NCBI GenBank assembly: GCA_947493255.1
Contig: CANLQK010000001.1
Coordinates: forward strand, 434,001-498,000
Source of the DNA: an uncultured Paracoccaceae bacterium
Lineage (GTDB): Bacteria; Pseudomonadota; Alphaproteobacteria; Rhodobacterales; Rhodobacteraceae
DNA: 64,000 bases
Reading direction: 5' to 3'
In this document: one piece after another, positions 39,843 through 47,273 of the stretch
Numbering within the stretch: position 1 is the first letter of the stretch
How the letters are laid out: each line of letters starts with the position of its first letter
The notes under the pieces: generated by a model
Databases searched by the model: none
Seen by the model: the letters and a program-made list of their open reading frames with translations, nothing else
What the model was told of the DNA's origin: nothing
Position numbers and translations under genes: made by a program

Positions 39843-40109
39843 ATGTCTTATCCAGAATGCGCCTGCGCAAAGAGTACAGGTGAGTCCAACGACATTCCCA
39901 TTGTTCTAGGGAGTGGCGTCTCTTCATCCATTAAACACGACGGGTTCGGCAACCCATACCTAGAAGTGATTTCCGACGCGGCAGCCGTGGCTGACACCGC
40001 AACGTCACTGTCGAACTTAGGTAGCGCCGCTGCCAGCGGGGATACCGATGCAATCGCGGCCATCCAGTCTATCGCCCCATTCATTGAACTAACAGTTACA
40101 GAGGGATAA
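39843..40109 (+). CDS. Hypothetical protein, 88 aa
   Basis: The alternation of Ala/Ser/Asp residues toward the C-terminus (A-A-V-A-D-T-A-T-S-L-S-N-L-G-S-A-A-A-S-G-D-T-D-A-I) suggests a small helical cap; the N-terminus has two cysteines (C-A-C). CAGGAG precedes it. It sits directly before the repeat adhesin and may be its base or chaperone; inference only. Confidence 0.5.
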   Translation: MSYPECACAKSTGESNDIPIVLGSGVSSSIKHDGFGNPYLEVISDAAAVADTATSLSNLGSAAASGDTDAIAAIQSIAPFIELTVTEG

Positions 40110-40111
40110 TC

Positions 40112-42085
40112 ATGGCTGAACTCATTGTAAACGACAGCAATACTGTCGAACTTTCTGCATCCGGCAACGCTGTTACCGCTGATGTCGTTATCGATCCAGT
40201 AAGCGGTAACGCGCTAGTTGCAACCGCAGATGGCCTGTCGGTACAGATTTCGACTGTACTATCTGGCGCGGACGCTTCCATGCTGGATTTCACCGCCATG
40301 ACTGCGGCTGGGGCTGCAGCTATCGCATCGGCTCTACCTGCCGGCGCGGTTGACCCATCTTCACTAGACTTGGCATCTTTCACCGCTGCCGAAGCGCAGC
40401 AGATCACAGACGCTTTGGGCGCGGATGCAATCTCAACAGACGCTATCGACTGGACAGCGCTTTCAACGGCGGATGCAACAGCATTGATGGCCTTGGTCGA
40501 TACTGACGCGCAGGTTGTCGCGAGTGCGGACGGCTCCGTTCTAGTTACTGCTACAACTCAGCCTGATGGGCGCTTGGACTATGACCTAGCCATCCCGTTG
40601 ACTATTCCTAATGTAACGCTGGGAACCAACCAAGCCCTGCCATTTGGTGAGCAGTCCATCATCGCCCCCCTTAGCGGTGCAATCGTATGCGCAGGGGCCA
40701 CTTTCTCGGTCGTTGCTGGCAGCGAAGTCAACGTTGCGTCTGTTTCCATCAACGCGGACGGCACGCACGCTGTTGAGCCAGATGGTTCGGCGTGTAGCGC
40801 TGGCGTTTGGTCCTATGACTACACTGTGACTTGCCCAGACGGTCAGATGACGACGTCCACTGTTTCCGGTGTGCTATCTACTGCACCTGTCGAACTTGCC
40901 CGCTTCTCTACTGACCAAGCGGCAGGCACAGATATCGAGATTCTGCTTATTCTTGGCTTGGGCGGAAACTATAACGTTGACTGGGGCGACGGTACTATCT
41001 CTTCTGGTGTCGCATCTGGCGCCTTGGCGACTCATACATACCCGGCTGCATTTTCCGGCGATGTCGTGGTTACTGCTAGCGCGTGCGAATTTGTGACGAG
41101 TTTCTTCTCCGTTCAGGGCGCTTGGAACTTTAATATCGCGGACTTGCCGTCAACCCTGGAGACTTTCGAGAACGCAGGTAGCAACACCACATTTGGCGAT
41201 ATTGCGGATTTGCCAGCGGGCCTGACTTTCTACCGAAACGCTGGTAATAATACCACGACTGGCGATATTGCAGGGCTACCCGCTACGCTTGAGAGCTTTA
41301 ACAACGATGGCGATAACACCACTTTTGGTGACATCGCAAACTTGCCATCTGGTATGACTCTCTTCTTTAACAGCGGCGACAACACGACAACTGGCGACAT
41401 CGGCAATCTTCCTTCTGGTTTGGTTTCTTTCCAGAACACAGGCGATAACACCACATTTGGTGACATCTCGAACTTGCCAGCCGGTATGACTTTCTACCGG
41501 AACGCGGGCGACAACACTACTACCGGCGATATTGCTGGGCTTCCAACCACGCTTGAGAGCTTCAATAACGACGGTGATAACACAACTTTTGGCGACATCG
41601 CGAACCTACCAGTTGGCATGACGCTTTATCGAAATATCGGTGACAACGTCACGACAGGCGATATCGGCAATCTTTCCGCTAACATGGTTTCTTTCTCTAA
41701 CGCTGGCGATAATACCACATTCGGCAACGTAGACGCACTTCCTGCTGGAATGACGTTTTACCGTAACGAAGGTGACAACACCACTGGCGGCGATATCGGC
41801 GGCTTGCCTGCTGGCATCGTTTACTATGAGAACACTGGTCTAAATACGGCCCAACTGCTTAGCGCATGGACGCCGTCGACTACATTCCAACTCTTCGAGG
41901 ACTCCGGCACCGGCTTAACCACGGCCTCCGTTGACGGCATCCTAGCGGCTTTGGCGACGGTCACTACTTGGACAAACCAGCGCAGAGTTGACCTGGCTGG
42001 ACCCTCCCAACCGCCCACCGCCGCTGGATTGGCATCTTGTGCAACCATCTTGGCAAATGGCGCTTCATCGTGCCTGACTAACTAA
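40112..42085 (+). CDS. Repeat adhesin with PKD-like domain and 22-residue repeats
   Basis: A 657-residue protein. Residues 1-270 are Ala/Ser/Asp-rich with beta segments. Residues about 265-335 include a PKD-like domain (Y-N-V-D-W-G-D-G-T, then H-T-Y). Residues about 345-586 are eleven 22-residue repeats, each L-P-x-G-(M/L)-x-x-(F/Y)-x-N-x-G-D-N-T-T-x-G-D-I. A C-terminal domain closes the protein. The repeats look leucine-rich-repeat-like and may bind a receptor, with N/G/D ladders possibly holding calcium. Gene position after the fibre suggests host recognition. Confidence 0.7.
   Translation: MAELIVNDSNTVELSASGNAVTADVVIDPVSGNALVATADGLSVQISTVLSGADASMLDFTAMTAAGAAAIASALPAGAVDPSSLDLASFTAAEAQQITDALGADAISTDAIDWTALSTADATALMALVDTDAQVVASADGSVLVTATTQPDGRLDYDLAIPLTIPNVTLGTNQALPFGEQSIIAPLSGAIVCAGATFSVVAGSEVNVASVSINADGTHAVEPDGSACSAGVWSYDYTVTCPDGQMTTSTVSGVLSTAPVELARFSTDQAAGTDIEILLILGLGGNYNVDWGDGTISSGVASGALATHTYPAAFSGDVVVTASACEFVTSFFSVQGAWNFNIADLPSTLETFENAGSNTTFGDIADLPAGLTFYRNAGNNTTTGDIAGLPATLESFNNDGDNTTFGDIANLPSGMTLFFNSGDNTTTGDIGNLPSGLVSFQNTGDNTTFGDISNLPAGMTFYRNAGDNTTTGDIAGLPTTLESFNNDGDNTTFGDIANLPVGMTLYRNIGDNVTTGDIGNLSANMVSFSNAGDNTTFGNVDALPAGMTFYRNEGDNTTGGDIGGLPAGIVYYENTGLNTAQLLSAWTPSTTFQLFEDSGTGLTTASVDGILAALATVTTWTNQRRVDLAGPSQPPTAAGLASCATILANGASSCLTN
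41144..41869 (+). repeat. Tandem 66-bp coding repeat with a 264-bp super-repeat
   Basis: Eleven 66-bp units. Units 2-5 (41210-41473) and 6-9 (41474-41737) form a matched pair of 264-bp blocks, and unit 10 begins the cycle again (41738). Alternate units carry N-T-T-F-G-D or N-T-T-T-G-D. The synonymous differences point to an old duplication kept at protein level. Confidence 0.85.
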
Positions 42086-42094
42086 GGAAAAAAC

Positions 42095-42457
42095 ATGTTT
42101 ATTTTTCACGAAGACGAAGCGGACGGAAACCGCACACTGTACATCAAAGAGGTGCCAGCAGAAAAACTGGATCAGGTCTCTGATGAAGTTGGTAAATCTG
42201 AAACCCTCAAAGGTGCGATTGGTGATTGGAAAGGCGCTGTTTCTGTATACGGGCAGCATTACGAAAGCGCTTCCATGATGCCTAAACCTGCCTCATTCCG
42301 AGACTTTATGAGTGAGCTCTTTCTACAGGAAAAAGTAGCCCGTTCGGGAAAGCCTTATGAGGTAATCGCGAATGCTGCGGTATCGGCCTACGACAGCTCA
42401 GAGCAGAAGACCATTCGCGACATGCTTAAGAAGGCAATCCCAGCGATCGGCGCTTAA
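42095..42457 (+). CDS. Possible adhesin chaperone, 120 aa
   Basis: A small helical and charged protein (E-V-P-A-E-K-L-D-Q-V-S-D-E-V-G-K) directly downstream of the adhesin with its own AAGGA site. Tail-fibre chaperones commonly lie in this position and have similar size. No sequence match to a known chaperone family is evident. Confidence 0.5.
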   Translation: MFIFHEDEADGNRTLYIKEVPAEKLDQVSDEVGKSETLKGAIGDWKGAVSVYGQHYESASMMPKPASFRDFMSELFLQEKVARSGKPYEVIANAAVSAYDSSEQKTIRDMLKKAIPAIGA

Positions 42458-42521
42458 AGCCGCACCCCAAGAAAGACCGTCGCGCTAATGCGCGGCGGAA
42501 TCGATATATAGGAGTGAAGTT

Positions 42522-42983
42522 ATGCAGAAGATTATGAGCTTATGTCTGCTGTGCTTAGCCGTTGGTTGCGCGCAAATCGGCAAGGTTGGGGGCATCATAA
42601 CAGGAACGACCCCAGAGGTTTCTAGGTCTGGGGATGATGGCAGGACGTGCCGAGTGTTTAATGACACTGGCGGGAATCCATTCGAATACGCAGATTTTCG
42701 TTCTGAGTTAGACCGATCTTGTGACGTCGTGGAATTGGGAGAGTGCAATTCAGCTTGCACAATGCTGATGACATTGCCCAACGCTTGTTTGATACCGAGA
42801 AAGCGATTTGGATTCCACTCCAGCAATCTGGGCGGCTTATTCAATGATGAGCTGAGAAAATACTACCGGGCCGGCGTCTTGGAGGAATTTAATTCCAATT
42901 GGTCAAACTCCGGAACCATCCAAAGAATTACTTCAGAAGAAGCGGTCGCATTGGATCCGCAACTGAAACTATGTGAGGTCTAA
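42522..42983 (+). CDS. Lipoprotein with ClpP-like motif
   Basis: A 153-residue protein with a lipobox (L-A-V-G-C, lipid on Cys16). The mature part has C-N-S-A-C-T-M-L-M and F-G-F-H-S-S, the serine- and histidine-bearing pattern of periplasmic ClpP-type (SDH-like) proteins often left unnamed in alphaproteobacterial genomes. The order and spacing (S-A-C, then 25 residues, then G-F-H) support this. It lies before the lysis genes; it could modify the envelope or be a moron. Confidence 0.55.
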   Translation: MQKIMSLCLLCLAVGCAQIGKVGGIITGTTPEVSRSGDDGRTCRVFNDTGGNPFEYADFRSELDRSCDVVELGECNSACTMLMTLPNACLIPRKRFGFHSSNLGGLFNDELRKYYRAGVLEEFNSNWSNSGTIQRITSEEAVALDPQLKLCEV

Positions 42984-42984
42984 C

Positions 42985-43182
42985 ATGCTTAGCAAATTTC
43001 TAAATAAAATCGACGGAACTAAAACTGCAATCGGGTTCGTAACACTAGCGGCCTCGCAAATTATTCCTGCGGATCAAGTGAATATCGCGGCTATGGAAAT
43101 TGAAAAAATCGTTGAAGCGACAGGCATCATCGTTGGTTCAATCGGCGTGCTTCACAAGATGGTCAAGGGGTTCCGGTCATGA
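42985..43182 (+). CDS. Holin candidate, 65 aa
   Basis: ATG 42985 follows the previous stop directly. Two moderately hydrophobic segments (residues 14-29, I-G-F-V-T-L-A-A-S-Q-I-I; residues 44-58, G-I-I-V-G-S-I-G-V-L) separated by an acidic turn fit a small two-helix phage holin. It overlaps the endolysin gene by 4 nt, the normal holin position. Confidence 0.6.
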   Translation: MLSKFLNKIDGTKTAIGFVTLAASQIIPADQVNIAAMEIEKIVEATGIIVGSIGVLHKMVKGFRS

Positions 43183-43847
43183 ATATTTTCTCCAGAATCC
43201 TACTTGAAGCAATCGCCCTGTTCCGGTCTTGCGATTGCGCAGAAGGCGACATTGAACATGTTCCAGAGAAGGAGCCGAAAGCCAAGGCACCCGCTGGCCC
43301 CAAGGTTAAGCTGGCTGTCGTCGTGGGCCACAATCCAGTGGCCAAAGGCGCGTTCTCCAAGTGGATTGGTTCTGAATATGATTTCCATGTAATCCAAGCC
43401 AAGGAAATCGCCAAGGCTGCTTTGAATACAAACGTCGAAGTTAAAATCTTCTATCGTAAATCAGGTCTCAGCTATTCCCATCAGATTGCGGGCATGGTCG
43501 CTGGGATTGACGAGTGGGGCGCTGATAAAATCGTTAGCTTGCACTTCAATGCTAACTCTAGCGCTACCCCCAGCGGGACGGAAACCCTGCACACTGGTTC
43601 CAAAGGCGGTAAGGCTTTGGCAACATTAGTGCAGGCGGCTATGCTAGACTCTTTTGCTCTACGCGATCGGGGTTTGAAACAGGTGGCGCGGGGCGGTCGC
43701 GGGGGTACTTTGCTTTGGACCACTAAAGCGCCTTGCGTTATCCTTGAGCCGGGATTCGGCACCAATAAGGCTGACAGTTTATCCATGAAGGCTAATTGGC
43801 CCGACTTCGCGAAACGACTGGTTTCTGTCATCTCCAGCTCCAAATGA
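43179..43847 (+). CDS. Endolysin, N-acetylmuramoyl-L-alanine amidase
   Basis: A 222-residue protein. After an N-terminal hydrophobic stretch (I-F-S-R-I-L-L-E-A-I-A-L-F) and a K-P-A-rich linker, an Amidase_3 domain shows V-V-G-H-N-P (zinc His), E-Y-D-F (probable zinc Glu), S-L-H-F-N-A (zinc His) and V-I-L-E-P-G-F-G (catalytic Glu). It cleaves the amide bond between muramic acid and the stem peptide. The N-terminus could act as a signal-arrest segment. Confidence 0.85.
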   Translation: MNIFSRILLEAIALFRSCDCAEGDIEHVPEKEPKAKAPAGPKVKLAVVVGHNPVAKGAFSKWIGSEYDFHVIQAKEIAKAALNTNVEVKIFYRKSGLSYSHQIAGMVAGIDEWGADKIVSLHFNANSSATPSGTETLHTGSKGGKALATLVQAAMLDSFALRDRGLKQVARGGRGGTLLWTTKAPCVILEPGFGTNKADSLSMKANWPDFAKRLVSVISSSK

Positions 43848-43951
43848 CGGCGGTATCAATATCGGCTATTGCCTTAGCATCGTTCCTTATTGGTATATGT
43901 GTTACCCTTTTGTTTCTGCTGCTTGCAATTGTCGCTTCATCCAAATTGTGA
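43844..43951 (+). CDS. Tiny membrane protein at the end of the lysis module
   Basis: A 35-residue protein coupled by ATGA to the endolysin. Residues 4-31 are one hydrophobic helix (I-A-L-A-S-F-L-I-G-I-C-V-T-L-L-F-L-L-L-A). It might be a second holin-like or spanin-like component; it lacks a lipobox. The terminator follows immediately. Confidence 0.55.
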   Translation: MTAVSISAIALASFLIGICVTLLFLLLAIVASSKL

Positions 43952-43954
43952 CAA

Positions 43955-43992
43955 AGCCCGCGCTCCTTTAATTAGGGGCGCGGGCTTTTTTT
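43955..43992 (+). terminator. Late operon terminator
   Basis: A GC-rich stem (AGCCCGCGCTCC with GGGGCGCGGGCT, near-perfect) and seven T residues (43986-43992). It ends the long rightward late operon and marks the end of the recognisable virion and lysis genes. Confidence 0.9.
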
Positions 43993-44014
43993 GTTTTGAC
44001 TGAGGGAGGGGTCC

Positions 44015-44230
44015 TTATTCGTCGTTCAATTTTTTGCCTGTGTCGACCTGATACAAAGCGAATTCCTCACCTCGCAACTCCACCCTACCAGTGTTGACCA
44101 ATCTGTCAACTTGCGGAATTGCTTCGGCCATATCTGCGGAAAGGAACCCCGCCAAGAATGGCGCTATTTTTTGAAGGCTGGGTTTTTCCACAAGAACAGC
44201 AATCAACTGCGTTCTTGCAGAATTGGTCAA
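44015..44230 (-). CDS. Hypothetical or degraded protein
   Basis: The frame from a TTG at 44230 gives a 71-residue helical protein (A-V-L-V-E-K-P-S-L-Q-K-I-A-P-F-L, then V-N-T-G-R-V-E-L-R-G-E-E-F). The frame is also open upstream without a start. No ribosome site is evident. It may be the C-terminal remnant of a longer gene; low confidence. Confidence 0.3.
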   Translation of the reverse strand: MTNSARTQLIAVLVEKPSLQKIAPFLAGFLSADMAEAIPQVDRLVNTGRVELRGEEFALYQVDTGKKLNDE

Positions 44231-44362
44231 TTTCCTTAACGCCGCACCTAAAGCCAGACAAACAGCGTTTGGAGCGGAGGAATTCGATTGTTTGGGGCAT
44301 AGGTACTCGTTACGAAAGTGGCTTTAATGCGTCACTATCGACACCAAAAAAATCGTTTGATT

Positions 44363-44587
44363 TTAGTTATTTAACGCCCTACGGGCTGCAGCAGCGTTCC
44401 GCGCAACGCCCTTACTGACTACGCCTTTGTAGCCACTAGCCTTGCGCGCAGAGGCTACCGAAGCAAGTAACATGTCGTCGGTCAAGACAGACGTAAAAAG
44501 CCTACGACCCAAAATTGCGCGTGCAGGAACGTCAAGCAATGAACGGAATTTAACCGTCAGAACTGAATATGGTGCTGGTTTTGCCAT
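44363..44587 (-). CDS. Hypothetical basic protein, 74 aa
   Basis: The translation begins M-A-K-P-A-P-Y-S-V-L and ends with a strongly basic helix (A-R-K-A-S-G-Y-K-G-V-V-S-K-G-V-A-R-N-A-A-A-A-R-R). AGGA lies 3 nt from the ATG, too close to be convincing. Codon use fits a gene, but no family is recognised. Confidence 0.35.
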   Translation of the reverse strand: MAKPAPYSVLTVKFRSLLDVPARAILGRRLFTSVLTDDMLLASVASARKASGYKGVVSKGVARNAAAARRALNN

Positions 44588-45034
44588 AGTTCCTAATCAA
44601 CCCAAATTACGTCTTTTTGATGTTTCTGGTCTTATATTTGTATACGACTTTGCGCGACCTATACACACTTTTATAAACAGTCACATGTTTTTCTTTGCAC
44701 ATCCTAAACACATCTTTGTAAACAAGAGATTATTTCTTACCGTTTACCTATAACATAAAACTTGAAGTTTTCGAAAAAACTCAAGACCGTCAATAACGTT
44801 TTATCAGCCTTCAGGACGTTACACGCGGATCAGACCTGACCTTATGCAAACCCTCAATTAACAGAGCGTAAACCGAGCGAACAACCACTTGAAGAACAGA
44901 CCCCCGCACAAAAATTAGGACAAGGTGGCATAGCAAATGTGACAGTTGTGGCATTGATGGGCTGCAACCACTGCAATCTGGCACAAAATATGTGACGCGC
45001 TGAACCCAGCTCACGGCTAACGCGTCACAAATAG
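44588..45034. other. AT-rich non-coding stretch with inverted repeat
   Basis: No supported gene. The left half is clearly AT-rich compared with its neighbours. TGTGACGCG (44991-44999) and CGCGTCACA (45021-45029) form a perfect 9-bp inverted repeat with a 21-nt loop and no T-run. This is the boundary between the phage late operon and the accessory block and may hold a recombination junction. Confidence 0.4.
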
Positions 45035-45247
45035 CAGGACGGTAGGACCACACTTAACCCAAGTTGGCGAAACATTGACGCAGAACTCAAAGAAATTCGC
45101 AGACTAATTGCTAATGGCGAGACGAAACGTAGTGCCGTTGAACAAATCGCAACGACCACAAAATCCATCAACGGCACGAATGAAAACAAGCGGGATAGGC
45201 TACGCAAAGCCTATAGTGCCAAGATGAAATTACGGGAAAAAACCTAG
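45035..45247 (+). pseudogene. Truncated gene fragment lacking a start
   Basis: Seventy open codons to TAG at 45245 with plausible coding sequence (W-R-N-I-D-A-E-L-K-E-I-R-R-L-I-A, S-I-N-G-T-N-E-N-K-R-D-R-L-R-K-A-Y), but no ATG, GTG or TTG start. It looks like the C-terminal end of a helical protein whose 5' part was lost at the AT-rich stretch. Identity unknown. Confidence 0.4.
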
Positions 45248-45329
45248 CGAGGGTTTTCTCCCTCTCTTCGTGCGGACAGAAATTTTGCACAGTCCGAGTT
45301 GTTACTAAAAGCACCAACTTGGAGTCACC

Positions 45330-45515
45330 ATGACCGACAAAATCCTACGCCGAACACAAGTCGAAGAGCGCGTCGGGCTTTCCCGATCAACGCTCTACGC
45401 AATGATTGCAGAGGGCACATTCCCCAAACCGATCCGCATTGGCAAACGCGCCGTTGGCTGGACTGAAACTAGCTTAACCGCTTGGCTCAAATCCAAGCAG
45501 GTGGACGCGGCATAA
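45330..45515 (+). CDS. AlpA-family regulator
   Basis: A 61-residue protein with the AlpA pattern: I-L-R-R-T-Q-V-E-E-R-V-G-L-S-R-S-T-L-Y, F-P-K-P-I-R-I-G, R-A-V-G-W, then A-W-L. AlpA/MerR-like proteins control excision or integrase genes of phages and satellites. GGAG lies upstream. No intact integrase is near, so it may be a remnant of a small element. Confidence 0.85.
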   Translation: MTDKILRRTQVEERVGLSRSTLYAMIAEGTFPKPIRIGKRAVGWTETSLTAWLKSKQVDAA

Positions 45516-45620
45516 AGAAAACCCGCAACCACATTTAAGGGGCCACGGGTCAACTGTCTGCGCAAGACATCCCTAACGGTCCCCTTCCCCAAAGTCAATG
45601 AATACGGAAAGGAAATCAGC

Positions 45621-45701
45621 ATGTCTGACAACAATACCGCTTCACTGGCGTTCCTTCCAGCTACTACCATGTTGTTTCATGTGTCCGTTGCGTTCCTATG
45701 A
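45621..45701 (+). pseudogene. Short ORF after alpA, probably a truncated gene
   Basis: AAGGAAATCAGC precedes an ATG, but the frame closes after 26 residues (M-S-D-N-N-T-A-S-L-A-F-L). In AlpA-bearing elements the next gene usually encodes a large replication or primase protein; here only an N-terminal stub seems to remain. The stop falls at a sequence shift just before the leftward operon. Confidence 0.35.
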
Positions 45702-45733
45702 GAGCAGAGCGGGCGGGGTGTCCTAGGCGTGCC

Positions 45734-45931
45734 CTAGTTGTCTACTGCTTGCGAAATAATCTCTTTGATAACTCTCAGTCTCGATTTCGCAATAACGTCT
45801 CCGACCTGTTGAGCCTCTTCGTCGGTGAGGGCATACGTTAATTTTGTGTCGCCATCTAGGTGGACCGATCCAGATGTTCCAACATGCTGGCTCATTAAGA
45901 GCGACATCTTTCCTGTAATTCCCTTACTCAT
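45734..45931 (-). CDS. Hypothetical protein, 65 aa, last of leftward operon B
   Basis: AAGGACACCCA lies before the ATG, a variant of the common leader in this operon. The protein has a T-D-E-E-A-Q-Q-V-G-D-V-I-A-K-S-R-L-R helix after a beta N-terminus. It lies just after the HTH regulator gene. Function unknown. Confidence 0.5.
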   Translation of the reverse strand: MSKGITGKMSLLMSQHVGTSGSVHLDGDTKLTYALTDEEAQQVGDVIAKSRLRVIKEIISQAVDN

Positions 45932-45940
45932 TGGGTGTCC

Positions 45941-46249
45941 TTACTGTTGATCCGCATAGATGCGGCGGTGTGCGTCGATCAGCGCCATTTCTGACGCGGT
46001 GTATTCTGGCTGTGAAACGTCACGCCCTAGAAGGTCGTTCATGCTGCATTGCAAGCCATTACAAAGACCCAAAACCGACCAAAGTGACGGCTCAGGACGG
46101 CGACCATTCTCCAGTTCCCACACATAGCTTTTGCTGCTGTCGATCTTTTCAGCAAGACCTTCGAGTGTCAGGCCAAGCAGCTTCCGGCGCTGTTTTATAA
46201 ATGCGCCCATGTGCGCAGTTATTTCAGGATGGCGATGTGGGCGCTTCAT
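45941..46249 (-). CDS. XRE-family HTH regulator
   Basis: A 102-residue protein. The start at 46249 is fixed by AAGGA 7 nt upstream. HTH: F-I-K-Q-R-R-K-L-L-G-L-T-L-E-G-L-A-E-K-I-D, S-K-S-Y-V-W-E-L-E-N-G-R-R. A short C-terminal helix-rich tail (Y-T-A-S-E-M-A-L-I-D-A-H-R-R-I-Y) follows. It is near the end of the leftward operon B, so it could autoregulate that operon or a partner element. Confidence 0.8.
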   Translation of the reverse strand: MKRPHRHPEITAHMGAFIKQRRKLLGLTLEGLAEKIDSSKSYVWELENGRRPEPSLWSVLGLCNGLQCSMNDLLGRDVSQPEYTASEMALIDAHRRIYADQQ

Positions 46250-46259
46250 GATCGGGTCC

Positions 46260-46445
46260 TTATCTAGATACTTGCATTGGCGGAAAAAAGTGCCGCCCCA
46301 TTTCACCAGCAAGGCACTCTGGCTTCACATCTTGGTGGTTCATCGCAAGCCAAACAATTGCTTCATTTACTGCGGCATTTCGGATTGAAATTTCCCTTGC
46401 ATGACGTTCGATTTGTTCGCCGGTTATGGGTTTTGTCGGTTTCAT
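46260..46445 (-). CDS. Small helical protein, 61 aa
   Basis: Start at 46445 fixed by AAAGGACCCGAC upstream. The protein (Q-I-E-R-H-A-R-E-I-S-I-R-N-A-A-V-N-E-A-I-V-W-L) is helical. No family recognised. It belongs to the set of small genes with the shared leader. Confidence 0.5.
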   Translation of the reverse strand: MKPTKPITGEQIERHAREISIRNAAVNEAIVWLAMNHQDVKPECLAGEMGRHFFPPMQVSR

Positions 46446-46471
46446 GTCGGGTCCTTTATTTTGATCATTTA

Positions 46472-46696
46472 TCAGTCTATTTGTGTGGCGACGAAAATCC
46501 CCGCCACAGTGAAGCCACCTAGAACCCAAATCGCTGCGTCCCAGACTGGCGGCCATACGAGTGACAGCGGCAGAAGGATGACTAGGCAAAACACCAATCC
46601 GATGATTGCGCCAAGACCCGCATAGAGGGGGTATTGGATGCCGTTTAAGTCAATAAATCCGTGCTCGTCTTGGCGAAACTTCGTCAGTCTATTCAT
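46472..46696 (-). CDS. Two-helix membrane protein, 74 aa
   Basis: Start at 46696 fixed by AAGGACCCGAAAGC upstream. Two hydrophobic segments (residues about 24-44 and 50-70) with a short turn at W-P-P form a membrane hairpin. The N-terminal 20 residues are polar and would lie in the cytoplasm. Function unknown. Confidence 0.55.
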   Translation of the reverse strand: MNRLTKFRQDEHGFIDLNGIQYPLYAGLGAIIGLVFCLVILLPLSLVWPPVWDAAIWVLGGFTVAGIFVATQID

Positions 46697-46709
46697 GCTT
46701 TCGGGTCCT

Positions 46710-46895
46710 TTATTTGTCGCCTTGGACGATGGATAAACCCTGCGCCCGAAGCGCTTTCCAAAGTCTGTGCGCAACGTCATGTCGCGCTTGTTCATTGCCG
46801 CCGTTAGCAGCGGGGAGTGGGCCATAGTCGTTGGCGAACGAAACCGCCGCAGTGCGGATAGCCTCAGCCCTCTGTTCGTTGGTCATGCGCTTCAT
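46710..46895 (-). CDS. Small protein, 61 aa
   Basis: Start at 46895 from AAAGGACCCGATC upstream, 7 nt from the ATG. The N-terminus M-K-R-M-T-N-E-Q-R-A-E-A-I-R is basic and helical; H-D-V-A-H-R-L-W-K-A-L-R is a second helix. No family recognised. Confidence 0.5.
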   Translation of the reverse strand: MKRMTNEQRAEAIRTAAVSFANDYGPLPAANGGNEQARHDVAHRLWKALRAQGLSIVQGDK

Positions 46896-46914
46896 GATCG
46901 GGTCCTTTCTATGT

Positions 46915-47262
46915 TCAGTATTCTGTTGCAAAATAATACAAGGCCGGATCTAGATTAAAGACCTTCGACCAAGTGGGGAAAGCTGGGAATAGAGCGGGCC
47001 TTTTCCCGTCGTTAAAAACCATCGCACTCTCCATATCCACGGGCGGCTTGAAACCCTTAATCTTGTGACGCGCAATCAATGCGTTGAGGCCGTCAGCATA
47101 GGGTGAGCCGGATGTGAACCAAGGCGGGCGGGCTAAGGATGGATATCTACAACCATGATCTTCAAGCTCCTTGTCGGTGGCACAGGCGATGTCGTCACGG
47201 TGATAACCAACCCCGTCGATTACCATGATCCCATCATAGTTATAGCCCCTCAATACCCGCAT
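46915..47262 (-). CDS. Hypothetical protein, 115 aa
   Basis: AAGGACCGAGAGC precedes the ATG. Contains I-D-G-V-G-Y-H-R-D-D-I-A, then an aromatic and proline-rich C-terminal half (R-P-P-W-F-T-S-G-S-P-Y-A-D-G). No catalytic pattern. Unique to this operon as far as I can tell. Confidence 0.5.
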   Translation of the reverse strand: MRVLRGYNYDGIMVIDGVGYHRDDIACATDKELEDHGCRYPSLARPPWFTSGSPYADGLNALIARHKIKGFKPPVDMESAMVFNDGKRPALFPAFPTWSKVFNLDPALYYFATEY

Positions 47263-47273
47263 GCTCTCGGTCC

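Noticed and set aside
41144-41869. Tandem repeat as a possible CRISPR array
   Set aside because: Units are 66 bp, in frame, without spacers and encode a regular 22-residue protein repeat.
38125-42085. Diversity-generating retroelement at the fibre or adhesin
   Set aside because: No reverse-transcriptase frame in the window and no template/variable repeat pair; the repeats are all within one gene.
44106-44300. Minus frame resembling the start of a GNAT toxin (F-R-C-G-x-x-x-I-D-x-F)
   Set aside because: Only a few residues match and the frame ends after 64 codons without an acetyl-CoA motif; overlaps another open frame. Not enough to call a toxin.
44442-44753. A 103-codon plus frame after the late terminator
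   Set aside because: Antisense to a more gene-like minus frame, enters the AT-rich stretch with low-complexity F/H/I residues, and has no ribosome site.
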